Translations under genes and position numbers: made by a program
Shown here: positions 23,746 through 33,950 of the stretch, in pieces
Position numbering within the stretch: position 1 is the stretch's first letter
How the letters are laid out: each line of letters starts with the position of its first letter
Assembly: GCA_015039365.1 (NCBI GenBank)
Contig: WION01000027.1
Location: 62,001 to 126,000, forward strand
Length of the DNA: 64,000 nt
Direction of reading: 5' to 3'
Source: Amanita rubescens
Lineage: Eukaryota > Basidiomycota > Agaricomycetes > Agaricales > Amanitaceae
The notes under the pieces: model-generated
The model's input: only the letters and a program-made list of their open reading frames with translations
Databases searched by the model: none
Told to the model about the DNA's origin: nothing

Positions 23746-25625
23746 CAATGTTTGGCGCTCGGCGATCGCCGCAACTTAACTGCGTAACATTGACCCTCGA
23801 TTTACGACAAAACCGAAACCTACGTTTCACTCCGGCCTCGGAACAATGGTTTAACAACCACTCGTTTGCGTTGGGCTTGTTAAATAGTGAACAGCAGCAG
23901 ATGTACACTAAAACTAGAGCTCTCATTTCGCCTGTTGTTACCCGATGGACAGCACAATACTGTGCTCTATCACGTCTTCTAGAAACCTGGAAGGCCCTTC
24001 AAGTCACGGTCATTAAACATGATGCCGAATTAGTGGCAAGCGTCGGAAAAAAGAAGAATCTGGTTTCCCGAGCTAAGACTGTCCTTAGCGTGTGCCGCGA
24101 TGATAATTGGTGGAAAGAGATAACTATGTGCGTCATATTATCTATAAATCCATTACGACTGCCTGGCTTATCTAAACATAGTATTAAAACACATATAGAA
24201 CCACTTGCAATCGCTGTAAACATAGCGCAAGGGGCCAATACTCGGTGTGACCAAGTGGTCTTGGTCCTCGGCCGTCTATACCGCGATTACATGAAGCTGC
24301 GTTTCAGGGATCGATCTGATCATAATGCATCTGACGATGACTCAGACCATCCAGTCAATGCTATCATCGATAGCATTGAAAAACGATGGTCAAAAGTCGA
24401 CCAAGATCTTTTCATCAGCGCCTTCTACCTGAATCCGTATATCAATCGCAAATTACGCAATGAAAGCAAGTTACCGCTTTCAGTAATCATGGGAATGATT
24501 CGACGTCTCTACTGTCGTGTTTTCAAGGCTGAAAAGCCACCTCCCGAGTTACTTCAGGAGTTGGTGTCCTACGATAATTGGCGGGGTATGTTTTCGGCTG
24601 AGATGTGGCCGTTAGAAGACTTGCGAGATGTATTAAAAAAGCCGGTTAGTCAGCATCCGAGTATCCAAAAACATTAAGGTGTTAACATCTACGTCAGGAT
24701 GGGAGTCTCGACCCCCTTGATGCATGGCAGGTTCTTGACAAAACGAATCCGCTAGTTAAGCTTGCTATCTACGTGTTCAACTTCATTCCAAACTCAGCAT
24801 CTTGCGAACGGCTTTTCTCCGAGATGGGAAATGTCAAAACAAAGAAACGGAACCGCCTCTCAGTAAAGAAGACACGAGATTGTGCCTTTCTCAAAGGGGA
24901 ACTGCGCCGCCGGCATGCAGAAGAAGGTACTGCACGCCAGCGGCTTAAACGTCGGTTTGGGAATAAGCCAGTAGGAGAACTTGATATTGATCCCACCGGA
25001 AGCCGTCTGGAAGAGGAGGAGTATCTGAAACAACTGAACGTCACCGAGTCAGAATATAGCGACGGTAACGAGAGTGACTCACATGTGATTGACCCAGTTC
25101 TGCAACAAAAAACCCAATCCCGTGTCCAACTAGTTGCAACAGAGCTGATACACGCTGTTGACGATGATAGCGATACGTCGGGTTCGGACATGGATATGGA
25201 TGGCGAACCTGCGTCGTCTATACCCCACTTAGTTCCAAAGGTCAGTGCTTCAGCACGTTTTAGTATCACATGGGACTCACCAGCTACAGATTCGACTTTT
25301 CTTTGGTCAAAGGTCTTTGATTCCGATCAAAGATATATTCAACTGGTCAGTTGAGGCCGGTTGGGACGAATTTTGGGGCACAGGAGTGAGACATCATAGG
25401 GAAGACATGATGTTTTATGAGTTACTGTCCCAGGCTTCATCGGAGAACTACGAGAGTGGAAACGAGGCATCAGGGATCACTGGAACAAGGCAGGAGCCGA
25501 TATCATTGTAGAATGTAGCGGTAGTAGTTCTAAACCCTCTGACCCGGGTTATAACCCGGTCAATTGATGGAGCCAAATAACCCAAATGACCCTAACGGTA
25601 ATAAACCGGGTCAGACGCAACACTG

Positions 25626-25633
25626 CCCTGAGA
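25626..25633. repeat. hAT target-site duplication, right (CCCTGAGA)
   Basis: Identical to 3102-3109 and directly after the inverted end CGCAACACTG. Confidence 0.93.
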
Positions 25634-25716
25634 GGCGTGGTGAGAGACTTGGATAGAGTCCCGCATCATCAACTCAACCAACACAACTTGTAAGTCCGTC
25701 GTTCAACTACGAGGCC

Positions 25717-26200
25717 GTTGCCACTGACGTTTACGCCAACAGGCCGTGAAGCATTGACGTGGCAATTCCTGAAGCGCAAGTTTGTGCTTCCGTTTTTAGG
25801 AATCTATGAACGTGAAGACGGAACCACATCATTCGTTTCGCCATATACGTAGAACAGCACTCTAATCCAGCGGCGTCAAAAGCAAACAAATGTATCAATT
25901 TGCTGGGATAGAAAAACGCGTACGGCTTCTCTTCCTTCAACTGTTTTTAATGCTTATGTCATGGAAGATGTCGCAAGTGGCTCAAGGCCTTGAATACATT
26001 CGTTCAGAAGGCGTGGTTCATGGTGATATCCGTGGGGTATTTCATCTGAATATTTAGCATGCTGAAATCTTGACCCTTTTCTTTAGGCAAATATTCTCCT
26101 GGACGACAACCTCCAAGTTCAGATTGCTGACTTTGGATTAACGCACGTCTTAGAAGCTACAAGCCCCGTTCGATCGGGAACCCTCGCGGGTGATCCCATC
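25717..26200 (+). pseudogene. Protein kinase relic 1
   Basis: Translating across frames gives Agaricomycete kinase-like sequence: FLKRKFVLPFLGIYERED from the N-lobe, then QGLEYI, VVHGDIRG (catalytic HxD-type loop, here HGDIRG), an intron-like gap of about 50 bases, and ANILLDDNLQVQIADFGLT (DFG motif). Stops and frame changes separate the pieces, and the C-lobe is missing. A second copy of the middle part lies at 27955-28620; the two share long near-identical stretches. It begins less than 100 bases from the hAT end. Confidence 0.75.
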
Positions 26201-26898
26201 GAATCGGGGGAACAGTCGGAAACAGTTGTCCAATGCGCTCGATCACGCCGATATGATGGCTAAGAACGTCGCAAAGATCCTATTATATATGAAGGTTCGG
26301 CGGAGGTTATTGGTCCAACAATGGGAAAGGTAAGTGACATATAAACCATGCCTTTTTTACCAATTTGGTGTAATCGTATTTCTTATCTAACAGGGACGGA
26401 TTAAGCCTGCAGTTCGAAAACGTGTTCACCAATAAATATGGAACTCTACGCATTCGATGATTTACGAGAGGTTCAATGTCAGGTCATAAGTCAATATACC
26501 GCTGGCGCTCATCCTTTTTTCTTTGTCATATTCCCTTACTATACCTGACTCGAATGCTATGACATTCTGTGTTGATTAATAAACCAAGTAGTGTACTTTA
26601 ACGATATTGACTGTAATCTTTGTATTCAGGATGACACGATGTACCAGCTGGAATCACGCGGAGCTAGCGTTATCCAGAGTTTAGTCTGCCTCGGGTCACA
26701 CCATATTGTGATCGATTGTAGATTTGGCCATTTCATATGTCCCCAGGCCAAACCCTTCGCAAGCAAACACGATTCCAGATCGTTGGTCATTTGACACAAC
26801 CCCGAATAATTATCAAGGCCTAGAACAAAGAATGTGAGGCTGAACAAATGGTTATAATCCGTCATCGGTTCAAAAAAAGCAGGAAATCGCCATGGCTT
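26201..26898. other. Intergenic, no gene supported
   Basis: About 700 bases of decayed sequence following kinase relic 1. A 67-codon frame at 26591 has no recognisable feature. It overlaps the region just downstream of the F-box gene stop. Confidence 0.5.
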
Positions 26899-27920
26899 CT
26901 AACAAGGAATATGAGCCGCCGCAGCATGTTGGGATACGAGCTGGTGGCTTACTTGTATGTACTTTTCATGGACGATAATGCTGATATTCACCGATTCGTA
27001 GCTCGGATCACGAGGACAATCCTGCACCATCGCCACCATCGTTTCCTCGACCAAATTTATATTTTTCTCCGAAATCCCGAGGAGACTGATGCCTAGAGAG
27101 TAACTTCGACCATTGCCCCAAGGCCATTTGTTTATCAATGTTGCCGTCTTCCTGCATACTTTAGGCACTTCTCCGGGGCGATAAAGAAAAGGTAACATAT
27201 AGATTACGGGATGACCCTTATGATCTAGCATAAAGAATGATGGAAGTGGATGCTGAGAAGATAGGGTTTGAGAGAGTCTGTCAAACGTTTCCCAAAGACG
27301 CGTGTTTGGTTCGTCGATGTTGAAAAAAATCCCAAAGACTTCCAGGTGCGGCTGTTCTGTGACGATGCCTTCGATGTCATGAAAACCTTCCAGACATAGT
27401 GAATTGAGTTTAAAATAACCGCCCCTATGTATATGATACCAGATTGTGGTAAATTGCGGGATCATGACTGACTATTGGATACGAACCTGATCACCTGGCT
27501 AATTCTCCCTCCGCACGGATCCGTTTTCGTATTGTATATAATACGCAAGTCTACTAACGCAGACATTTTCTCGAGTGCTTCGGCGAGCTTTTCCACGACG
27601 AGATGCATAGAATGACAACAAATACCTCCAAAGTGAACGTAAAGCGCCTTCACTATGGACGCTTTCCGCGGGTTTGTGATCAATGTGGGCAAGGGTGACT
27701 CCTCTTCGTCCAATACAAGATAAGAGTTGTCGTAGAGCAGATTGTATTGCCGCGTACAGATATCGATGCGGCCATAGAGAACGTGCTCTGCGGCATCCCG
27801 TAATGAGGAATGAGTCCTGGAAATAACCGCCACGTCACCGGGAGAACAGAATTGCAATACGCGATTCTGTGTTTCGAGGGGAAGGTCTCCAAGGTGCATA
27901 TGATTTCGGAATGTGACCAT
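26899..27920 (-). CDS. F-box protein
   Basis: Two exons join in phase: complement of 27487-27920 and 26899-27424, with a 62-base intron (GTTCGT ... CATAG), giving 319 residues. The start ATG at 27920 gives MVTFRNHMHLGDLP. Residues about 9-50 form an F-box (LGDLPLETQNRVLQFCSPGDVAVISRTHS...), which binds Skp1 in an SCF ubiquitin ligase; the rest is the variable leucine-rich recognition part seen in the large Agaricomycete F-box families. The partner and target are unknown. The two frames look at first like a frameshift, but the splice sites rejoin them exactly. The gene lies between two direct copies of a kinase segment. Confidence 0.8.
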
Positions 27921-27954
27921 GTCACGCTCACTGGCGTTTACGCATCAATGGCTG

Positions 27955-28620
27955 GGATGCGTACGGCTTCTCTTCCTTCAACTGTTCATAACACTTATGT
28001 TGGCATGGAAGATGTTGCAAGTGGCTCAAGGCCTTGAATATATTCATTCAGAAGGCGTGGTTCATGGTGATATCCGTGGGGTATTTAATTTCATCTGAAT
28101 ATTTAGCATGTTGAAATCTTGATTTTCTTTAGGCAAATATTCTCCTGGACGACAACCTCCGACTTTGGATTAACTCACGTCTTGGAAGCTACAAATTCTG
28201 TTCGATCGGGAACCCTACAAATCAACTTTCCAGCCCCCCGAGTTATTCGGAATCTTGGAGGACGATGACACCTTCGATGATGCTTCCTTTAGAACGCAAA
28301 TGTCGGACGTCTATGCGTTTGGATGCCTTTATTATGAAGTAAGTTTCAACAAACATTTCGACAAGGTTCTCGTTTAACCATTGCCCAGATCTTTTATGCC
28401 TTTTGCCGATAAACTTGACATTCAAATCTTTGCCCTCGTCGCTCGATGGTGTGCTTCCGCCTCGACTTGATACTAAGCCACCTTTGAGTGATGGGGCAGC
28501 GTGGCACATAATTCAGCGCTGCTGGACGATGGAACGATCGAAACGACCAAGAATGAAAGATGTTGTCGAAAGCCTGGCAAATCGTGAACCGGTACTAGTG
28601 CTTATCCGTATATGCAGACG
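27955..28620 (+). pseudogene. Protein kinase relic 2
   Basis: Starts inside the kinase domain with MLQVAQGLEYI and VVHGDIRG, then an intron-like gap and ANILLDDN, a deletion of part of the DFG region compared with relic 1, then PPELFG, SDVYAFGCLYYE (subdomain IX, DVYAFG), a GTAAGT...CAG intron, and a C-lobe end with WHIIQRCWTMERSKRPRM (the RP-containing subdomain XI). The N-lobe is absent, so no complete kinase can be made. Relic 1 has the N-lobe and relic 2 the C-lobe, which suggests tandem duplication and complementary decay. Confidence 0.75.
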
Positions 28621-29829
28621 GATTCAAACGTTGGGTGCGAGACCTAATAGCTTTAACTATCGAGTTACTTATACTAAAAATGAATTGGACCGTGACGCTA
28701 GTGCTTTGATGATACTTGTACATGCCTCAAATCCCTCAGTTCATCTCATTGCCGCGCACAAGTTCACTCTTTTACTCTTTCTACCCACACGCCCCACATT
28801 ATTCCTCCCTTTACCAAAAAAACGACTGAGTAAAAAGAAAAGAAAGAGAAGCGGGCGCCATTTGAACAAAAAAAAGAGTGTAGCATACGTGTGGACCGGC
28901 AGAATGGGTCCAACGGAATGAAAAGTGTCAATGTTTCCATGTCCCTCGCTCGGGTTCATTGTAAGCGCTATTCGTTTGTATCAGCCGATCCTATGCCGCC
29001 ATATTCGGATCTATACGCGCGTCGTTAATTCCAGCTCGATCCGGAGAGAGAGGAACGAAAACGCCCACTCGTATACGCGTTGATATCATTCTGTTGTCCC
29101 CTTTCTCTGATAAACCCTCACGATTCTTCGGAGAAGTCGGGGGTCTCTTTCATGGGTCGCCCCGATATTCGAAGCTTACGAATGATTAGCAAGGAAGGAA
29201 GGACGCCCGCGCGCACGCGCAGACATACTATGAAAAACCGCACCGCTGCCTTGAAACATATCACTCGGCATCTCCGCCAAACTCAACACAGCCTGCTGCA
29301 GTGACCGCCTTACCTTTATACGTATTCGGCCTCGCTCACTCGGCACATTATGAATAACAAACTCATCTTGCGTATTGTCCCCAATTGCGCCCGTTGAGAA
29401 GCGACGGGTTGACTTTATCTTTTTCAATTTCAAATTTGTATATTTCGGCTGCATCGCGGCCGGTGGGGGGGGGAGGACTTGTCAGAGCTGACACTGTCCT
29501 CTTCGAACATTGCTTAGACAATGCATATCACTTCGGGAACGCACATCGCGACGTGCGGTGTATCGCCTTCGGAAATATTCTTCCGTTTCTCGCTCGAGAT
29601 CGTATCGTGAGGAGGTACCTGACTTTGTATTGCCTATTTCTAGGACAGTAAAAAAAAGCAACGATACTTGTATATAACCTCGCACGTGAATGATCCACTG
29701 CCCTTGAAATGCGGATTTGTGTTGAGAGCGGATACACTGAGGTTCATAATATCGCAGCAGTGGCACTCAAAGATGCGGGCTCGACATATGCAAGACTAAA
29801 GACTCGATGTCCTCCGGTACAGACGCGAA
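28621..29829. other. Intergenic, no gene supported
   Basis: About 1.2 kb. Basic-rich short frames (around 28800-28920) and a poly-G run at 29465 are present. I found no domain, repeat family or RNA gene. Confidence 0.5.
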
Positions 29830-30082
29830 GTAAAATTGTGTTTTTTCTCTCTTTTGAGAGTTTCAGGACACGCGGGTAAATCGGTACGCAGAAATCCAGA
29901 TTCAGCGGCGGAAACGACTATGACAGTGAGGCCTGAAGGAGTGACGTACTCCGTAAACATGAACTTGCGAATACGGGGATACAGATTAGTTTGAGCGTTT
30001 TAAGAGCAAGCTCGTCTTCACTAAAAGAGAGATATGAATGGTCTAACTCCCAGGGCATGTTAGGCGATCGTGAATTAGACAT
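29830..30082 (-). pseudogene. Methyltransferase fragment D, 27 kb from its relatives
   Basis: From the ATG at about 30082 the minus strand reads MSNSRSPNMPWELDHSYLS, then SEDELAL, matching the N-terminus of the methyltransferase at 1585-2635. An internal deletion follows, then RKFMFTE with the exon 1/intron 1 junction, and later RVLKLSKERKNTILL, matching RVLELAKERKDAILL of exon 2. The rest is gone. A dispersed dead copy of the same family. Confidence 0.75.
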
Positions 30083-30312
30083 GAAGATAACATAAGTTAC
30101 CGCGCAGAGAGGGCGTTGTTTTTAGCACGCTCAATGTCAAAGAAGATACACTGTAAGCTTCGTCTGGATTGGTAGGTTACCCGGTCGCTTCAAGTGACCG
30201 AAGTCGAAGCTTTAAAAGCGGTAATTCTCAAAAAGGCGACCCGGTTATTTGCTTAAATTAGAACGCGGTATTTTCTGCACAAACATTAAACAAGGTGGCT
30301 GACCGTCGAACG

Positions 30313-30320
30313 TATATAAA
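30313..30320 (+). promoter_or_regulatory. TATA box of the repeat-protein gene
   Basis: TATATAAA lies 50 bases before the ATG at 30371, a good distance for a core promoter of a highly expressed fungal gene. Confidence 0.65.
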
Positions 30321-30370
30321 CCCACTCACGCGTGTCACACTCCTCTTTCCAGTTAACCACATCCTACACC

Positions 30371-31669
30371 ATGCACGCTATTATCACTTGCAATGCTGCT
30401 ACCTTCACCGACGCTGGTCGTCAACCTTTCACCGAGATCCAAAACCTCCCTAATTATTCCTCTAAATTCATCTTCATCGAAGTGTCTGACGACATTTTAG
30501 GTTGCTTGGACAACGTTCAAGTCAACTCGGCGATGAACTCGCCGGTCGCCCAGTCGCCAGTGCCCATCTCAACTCTTAGGCGTGTCATGACAATCAATAG
30601 ACTTGAAGGTCTGGCGATGCTTGAACGCAGAAAAATGCACCTCGCCCGGGAGGAATTCACTGTCGCTGTTCCGCTTGCTTGTCTGGCTCCTGTCTCAAAT
30701 CTCAAGCGCGTTAAGACCATCAATAAACTTGAAGGCTTGGCGATTCTTGAACGTAGACGTGCCTTACTTGCGGAGAACACGCCGGTTGCCCAGTTGCCAG
30801 TGCCAGTGCCAGTGCCCACTATTAAACGCGTCAAGACTATCAATAGACTTGAAGGCTTGGCTATGCTTGAACGCAGAAAGGCTCACCTCGCCCGCGAGGA
30901 ATTTACTGTTGCTCTTCCTCTTGCTGGTCTGGCTCCTGTTTCTACTCTTGAGCGCGTTAAGACCATCAATAAACTTGAAGGCTTGGCGATTCTTGAACGT
31001 AGACGTGCCTTACTTGCGGAGAACATGCCGGTCGCCCAGTTGCCAGTGCCAGTGCCAGTGCCCGCTATTAAACGCGTCAAGACTATCAATAGGCTTGAAG
31101 GCTTGGCTATGCTTGAACGCAGAAAGGCTCACCTCGCCCGGGGGGAATTTACCGTTGCTCTTCCTCTTGCTGGTCTGGGTCTTGTTTCTTCTCTTGAGCG
31201 CGTTAGGACCATCAATAAACTTGAAGGCTTGGCAATCCTTGAACGCAGACGCGCTGGATCTGAAAATGACTCTTTGGCCGTTGGCGAAGTTTCTTCTCTT
31301 AAGCGCGTTAGGACTATCAACAGGCTAGAAGGTCTTTCCAAACTTGAACGCAGAAAAGGCCGATTCGTCCAAGAAGATTTTACTATCACTTTCCCTTTGG
31401 CTGGTCTCGCTCAAGCTCCTGCCCTCAAGCGCGTCCGAACGATCAACAAATCTGCTGGTCTTGCTATTCTCGGTCAACGCTCTGCCAAGGAAGACTCTAA
31501 TGATGATTCAATTGTACTCGCCGAATCTGGTTGTTCTCTCAAGCGCGTGAGGACGATCAACAAGCGCGCTGGACAAAACATCCTTGAACGCAGGAAAGCT
31601 CGTGTCTTTGATAAGTCGGCTGTTCAGGCCTATCTCGCTGCGGCGGCGGAGGGAGAAGCCAGCTCTTAA
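30371..31669 (+). CDS. Repetitive protein with nine RVKTINxLEGLAxLERR repeats (unknown family)
   Basis: A single exon of 432 residues. I chose ATG 30371 because it follows the TATA box and a CCACATCCTACACC leader; the frame upstream has no ATG. An N-terminal part of about 60 residues precedes nine tandem repeats of about 40 residues. The core of each is RVKTINRLEGLAMLERRK or a close variant, usually preceded by KR or ER. Two repeat types alternate: one continues HLAREEFTVALPLAGLAPVS, the other LLAENxPVAQLPVPVPVP. Repeats 2-5 are nearly identical in DNA, repeats 7-9 more diverged. The core looks like a basic amphipathic helix. Dibasic pairs flank the core, which recalls Kex2-processed repeat precursors, but there is no signal peptide. 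I do not recognise the family. Frames on the other strands are shadows. Confidence 0.85.
   Translation: MHAIITCNAATFTDAGRQPFTEIQNLPNYSSKFIFIEVSDDILGCLDNVQVNSAMNSPVAQSPVPISTLRRVMTINRLEGLAMLERRKMHLAREEFTVAVPLACLAPVSNLKRVKTINKLEGLAILERRRALLAENTPVAQLPVPVPVPTIKRVKTINRLEGLAMLERRKAHLAREEFTVALPLAGLAPVSTLERVKTINKLEGLAILERRRALLAENMPVAQLPVPVPVPAIKRVKTINRLEGLAMLERRKAHLARGEFTVALPLAGLGLVSSLERVRTINKLEGLAILERRRAGSENDSLAVGEVSSLKRVRTINRLEGLSKLERRKGRFVQEDFTITFPLAGLAQAPALKRVRTINKSAGLAILGQRSAKEDSNDDSIVLAESGCSLKRVRTINKRAGQNILERRKARVFDKSAVQAYLAAAAEGEASS
30560..31625 (+). repeat. Tandem coding repeat, about 120 bp with a 240-bp higher order
   Basis: DNA repeat underlying the nine protein repeats. A and B units alternate, so the A+B pair (about 240 bp) is the recent unit of duplication; pairs 2-3 and 4-5 differ at only a few positions. 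Confidence 0.85.
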
Positions 31670-33383
31670 GCGGCTGGCTCGGGCGAAGGTGCCCGAATAG
31701 GATTTGTTTTATGTTCTTTCTTTTCGTTTTTGGCTGACGTCTTTTGTAGGGTTTTCTGCTTTGCTTCCAGGGCAAGACGGCAAGGGCTTCAACGGGGAAC
31801 CGGCCGTAATATGTGAGTACCGTCTTAAGCGCATTGAATATATCCTAACAAACATTGAAGCGCCACGGTCGACGCCTTGGCAGACGTACTTACCGACGGA
31901 TACACGAGAACAGTGAGGTTCGCTTCTCTGCTATGGCGACCAGGCGGAATGATTAATACGCTTCCTTGCAGACGCCTCCCAGCGGCGGGAGCCGGTGACG
32001 TCTTTTATTCTTTCTTCCGTCTGTTAGAGCTTGGCTGATTGCTGGATCATTGTTTTGCATTCCGTCTAGATACCGGGTCTACTTGGACGACAGCGACATT
32101 CAACGGTCTCTCTCGCGGCGCGGCTATGCTCAGACACGACCCTGGCCAGGCACGTCGTCTGAGCGGGGATGATGGGCTCTCGTGAACGGGCGGTCCTGGC
32201 CAGGCATGCTATTCACGGTTGCCTTGACCCATGGTTTCGTTTCGTTTTTTCTTTTTCTCTTCATCTTTCTTTTCTTCTCCTCGTAGATAGGTAGATAGTT
32301 CCCAGAGGAGGTGGAGAGGTTATCCTCTCTTCCGCGTGCTCCCTTGCCGTGGGTTCTGGGCTTAAGACCTCTTGGTCGAACTAAACGCACGTTAAATCAA
32401 AAAGGTTTGGAGTTGTTTCCTCACTTTTTCATAGATATCACTGGCAATGCAAATCATCCCAAGGTTCGTTTTTAGCCTGCTTTTTGTCGACGTTGTCCAC
32501 TGACGAGTTTGTCGTTTCAGGTTACTTTTTTCTGTAAACCCCGTGAACCTTTATGAAAGGTATATGTACCTCTCGCGCCGCTTTCTTTTCTCCTTTACTT
32601 ATATTCTTCAGCGCTTTCGTTACAGAATTTTTTAACCTACACGAGCCGTGAACCATTGGGCTTGTTTTAAGCTGCCGGTTTTCCGTGTAATTTGCTCAAT
32701 TGTATATGCGTTTGACTTTCCATCGTTTGAACTGTGAGAACTCGGATTGAATGTTGAACTTGAAAGATTGGGGTTACTTGCAAGTCATATTACGCTTGAG
32801 ATCAAGCCGACTCTGAAAGTGCGTTTGGAGGTTAGAACTTACGACATTCTCGAGAAACACTGATAATCGACGCAGACTCTCAGATGTGCGAATGATGGTC
32901 GTTGCCTCGGCACAGCAGGCAGCCACTCCACGATATCATGGATAATCTGAGACGAGTTATCCAGAGACTAGGAGAGTGTACGCAGCGTCGACGTCGTTCT
33001 GACACGAAAATTTTATGTGACAACGTCACAGTCACATTCATAACCATGTCACGTTCAATGTCGCGCACTTTGAACGACGCTCGGCCTGTTGATCTTTCAG
33101 CTTTCTTCACTCTAAAACGGAATAAAGAACGCAAGGAATATGATTAATTGATTGGTGTGAGTAACAACTGGAAACTGTGTTAATAACTCTGTGAAATGAT
33201 GCTGATAACGTTTTTTCCAGCGGCGCAACCGGCTAGAACAAAGATGAGAGCAAGCTTGGTTGTTTCTGCGCCGAACGCCATTCAGACGAAATCTTGGGTC
33301 CTAATTGGTATCGGGGGCATTATCGAGCACCCCATTGTTGAAAGTCATGAAAAACTGGATTCACGTGGGTCGTCAGTCGGTCT
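31670..33383. other. Intergenic, no gene supported
   Basis: About 1.7 kb downstream of the repeat-protein gene. It contains two copies of CCTGGCCAGGCA (about 32142 and 32208) and pyrimidine-rich stretches (about 32230-32290). I see no coding pattern. Confidence 0.5.
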
Positions 33384-33950
33384 CCATAAAGTTCACGTCT
33401 GGAACACTAATAGAAAACAGGTTAGCAAACTAAAATTCATAATGGACGCCTCTCGCCACTCACCATGTAAGACCAGCAACATACGGTTTCACGTTTGGAT
33501 TTTCCGCAAAATAATAGTTGTTCCAAGAGTCCACTTCGCTTGCAACGGGCACAATGATATTTCGTGTGCGTGAAGGGAAAGGGATGCCGCATATATTTAT
33601 AAACTTTTGACTGTGGGGATGACAGACTTCAGGTAACATGTCTTTCATACTTTCTGTCAAGGCGTCTCTCCACTGATGAAGCAAAGAATTTGGGTGGCTA
33701 CTACTTAAGTCCACTTCTTGAGCAAGGTGCAAGTTGACAGGCCTACCTGTCCGTCGTATCCCAGAGGTCGTACTGGTAATCGGTGAAAATATCCGGCGGC
33801 GCGTGGTTTGCAGTCCCGGGATTCCTTCGTGCGTACGCCGCCTCTTGCTCAATGACAAACACGAATTCCAGGGGGTCGCAAAGAAATGGATAATCGTCGT
33901 CGTCTTCTAGCTCAATGCTAGCGTTTTGCTGAGTAAACGGTTAGCGAACG
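33384..33950 (-). CDS. Hypothetical protein fragment
   Basis: A frame on the minus strand (33858-33460) ends in VKPYVAGLT and then meets a GTGAGT donor; a possible last exon follows to about 33384. Upstream, another frame at about 33950-33760 begins with an acidic run (ELEDDDDYPFLCDPLEF) and looks coding. The two cannot be joined with a normal-sized intron (the candidate is 29 bases), so the model is uncertain. I recognise no domain. It may be a small unknown gene or a decayed one. Confidence 0.35.

Larger units (their letters stand above)
13783..23843 (-). mobile_element. Helitron, about 10 kb (ends approximate)
   Basis: Identified by the Rep-helicase gene it carries on the minus strand. 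The hAT reading frame stops at about 13782 and resumes at about 23844, so the insertion boundaries lie there to within a few bases. No target duplication is seen, as expected for a Helitron. I cannot find standard TC and CTRR ends at these points; on the minus strand the left end has an imperfect hairpin (GCCACGC/GCGGTGGC) about 13 bases before CGCCAAG, which resembles a Helitron 3' end. The outer few hundred bases on the right (about 23490-23843) are GC-rich and unlike the AT-rich interior, so a second element could be nested around the Helitron. The stretch 13783-15059 has no gene. Confidence 0.75.
3281..25354 (+). pseudogene. hAT transposase, split by three insertions
   Basis: Pieces, in order: 3281-3473, 3514-3941, 12112-12270, 12320-12500, 13617-13648, 13705-about 13782, about 23844-24644 and 24698-25354. 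Introns are GT-AG. Reading frame is kept across every intron and across the Copia and small hAT insertions, giving roughly 840 residues. Seen features: a BED-type zinc finger at the N-terminus (WDHFHK, CNYC), the hAT core strings LQCDGWKD, DCWAHQIALILGDYHK and WFNNHSFALGLL, RWTAQYCALSRLLE, and the C-terminal dimerisation motif NSASCERLFSEMGN. The C-terminal tail (about 25,000-25,354) is acidic and low complexity. Apart from the insertions I see no stop or frameshift, so the gene was probably intact when first interrupted. A minus-strand ORF over 24769-25269 is a shadow. Confidence 0.88.
3110..25625 (+). mobile_element. hAT DNA transposon carrying three nested insertions
   Basis: Terminal inverted repeats: the left end reads CAGTGTTGCGACTGACC, and the right end read backwards reads CAGTGTTGCGTCTGACCC. 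Both start with the hAT consensus CARNG type. Perfect 8-bp duplications CCCTGAGA flank the element. Inside it lie a Copia LTR element (3942-12106), a hAT-like non-autonomous element (12501-13608) and a Helitron (about 13783-23843). Subtracting them leaves about 3.2 kb, an ordinary autonomous hAT size. The transposase gene reads left to right. The region left of the ORF (3110-3280) holds short GGTCAGT-like subterminal motifs, as does the right end (CCGGGTTATAACCCGG at 25543-25558), which is usual for transposase binding sites. The order of the three insertions relative to one another cannot be fixed from position alone. Confidence 0.93.

Noticed and set aside
24769..25269. Serine-rich minus-strand ORF of 166 codons
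   Set aside because: Shadow of the hAT transposase C-terminus, which has the recognised CERLFSEMGN motif on the plus strand.
26899..27920. F-box gene as a frameshifted pseudogene
   Set aside because: A 62-base GT-AG intron joins the two frames exactly in phase (434 + 526 nt = 320 codons).
30517..31389. Other-frame ORFs over the repeat gene
   Set aside because: They arise because every 120-bp unit is a multiple of three; the plus-strand frame has the ATG, TATA box and conserved substitutions at the protein level.
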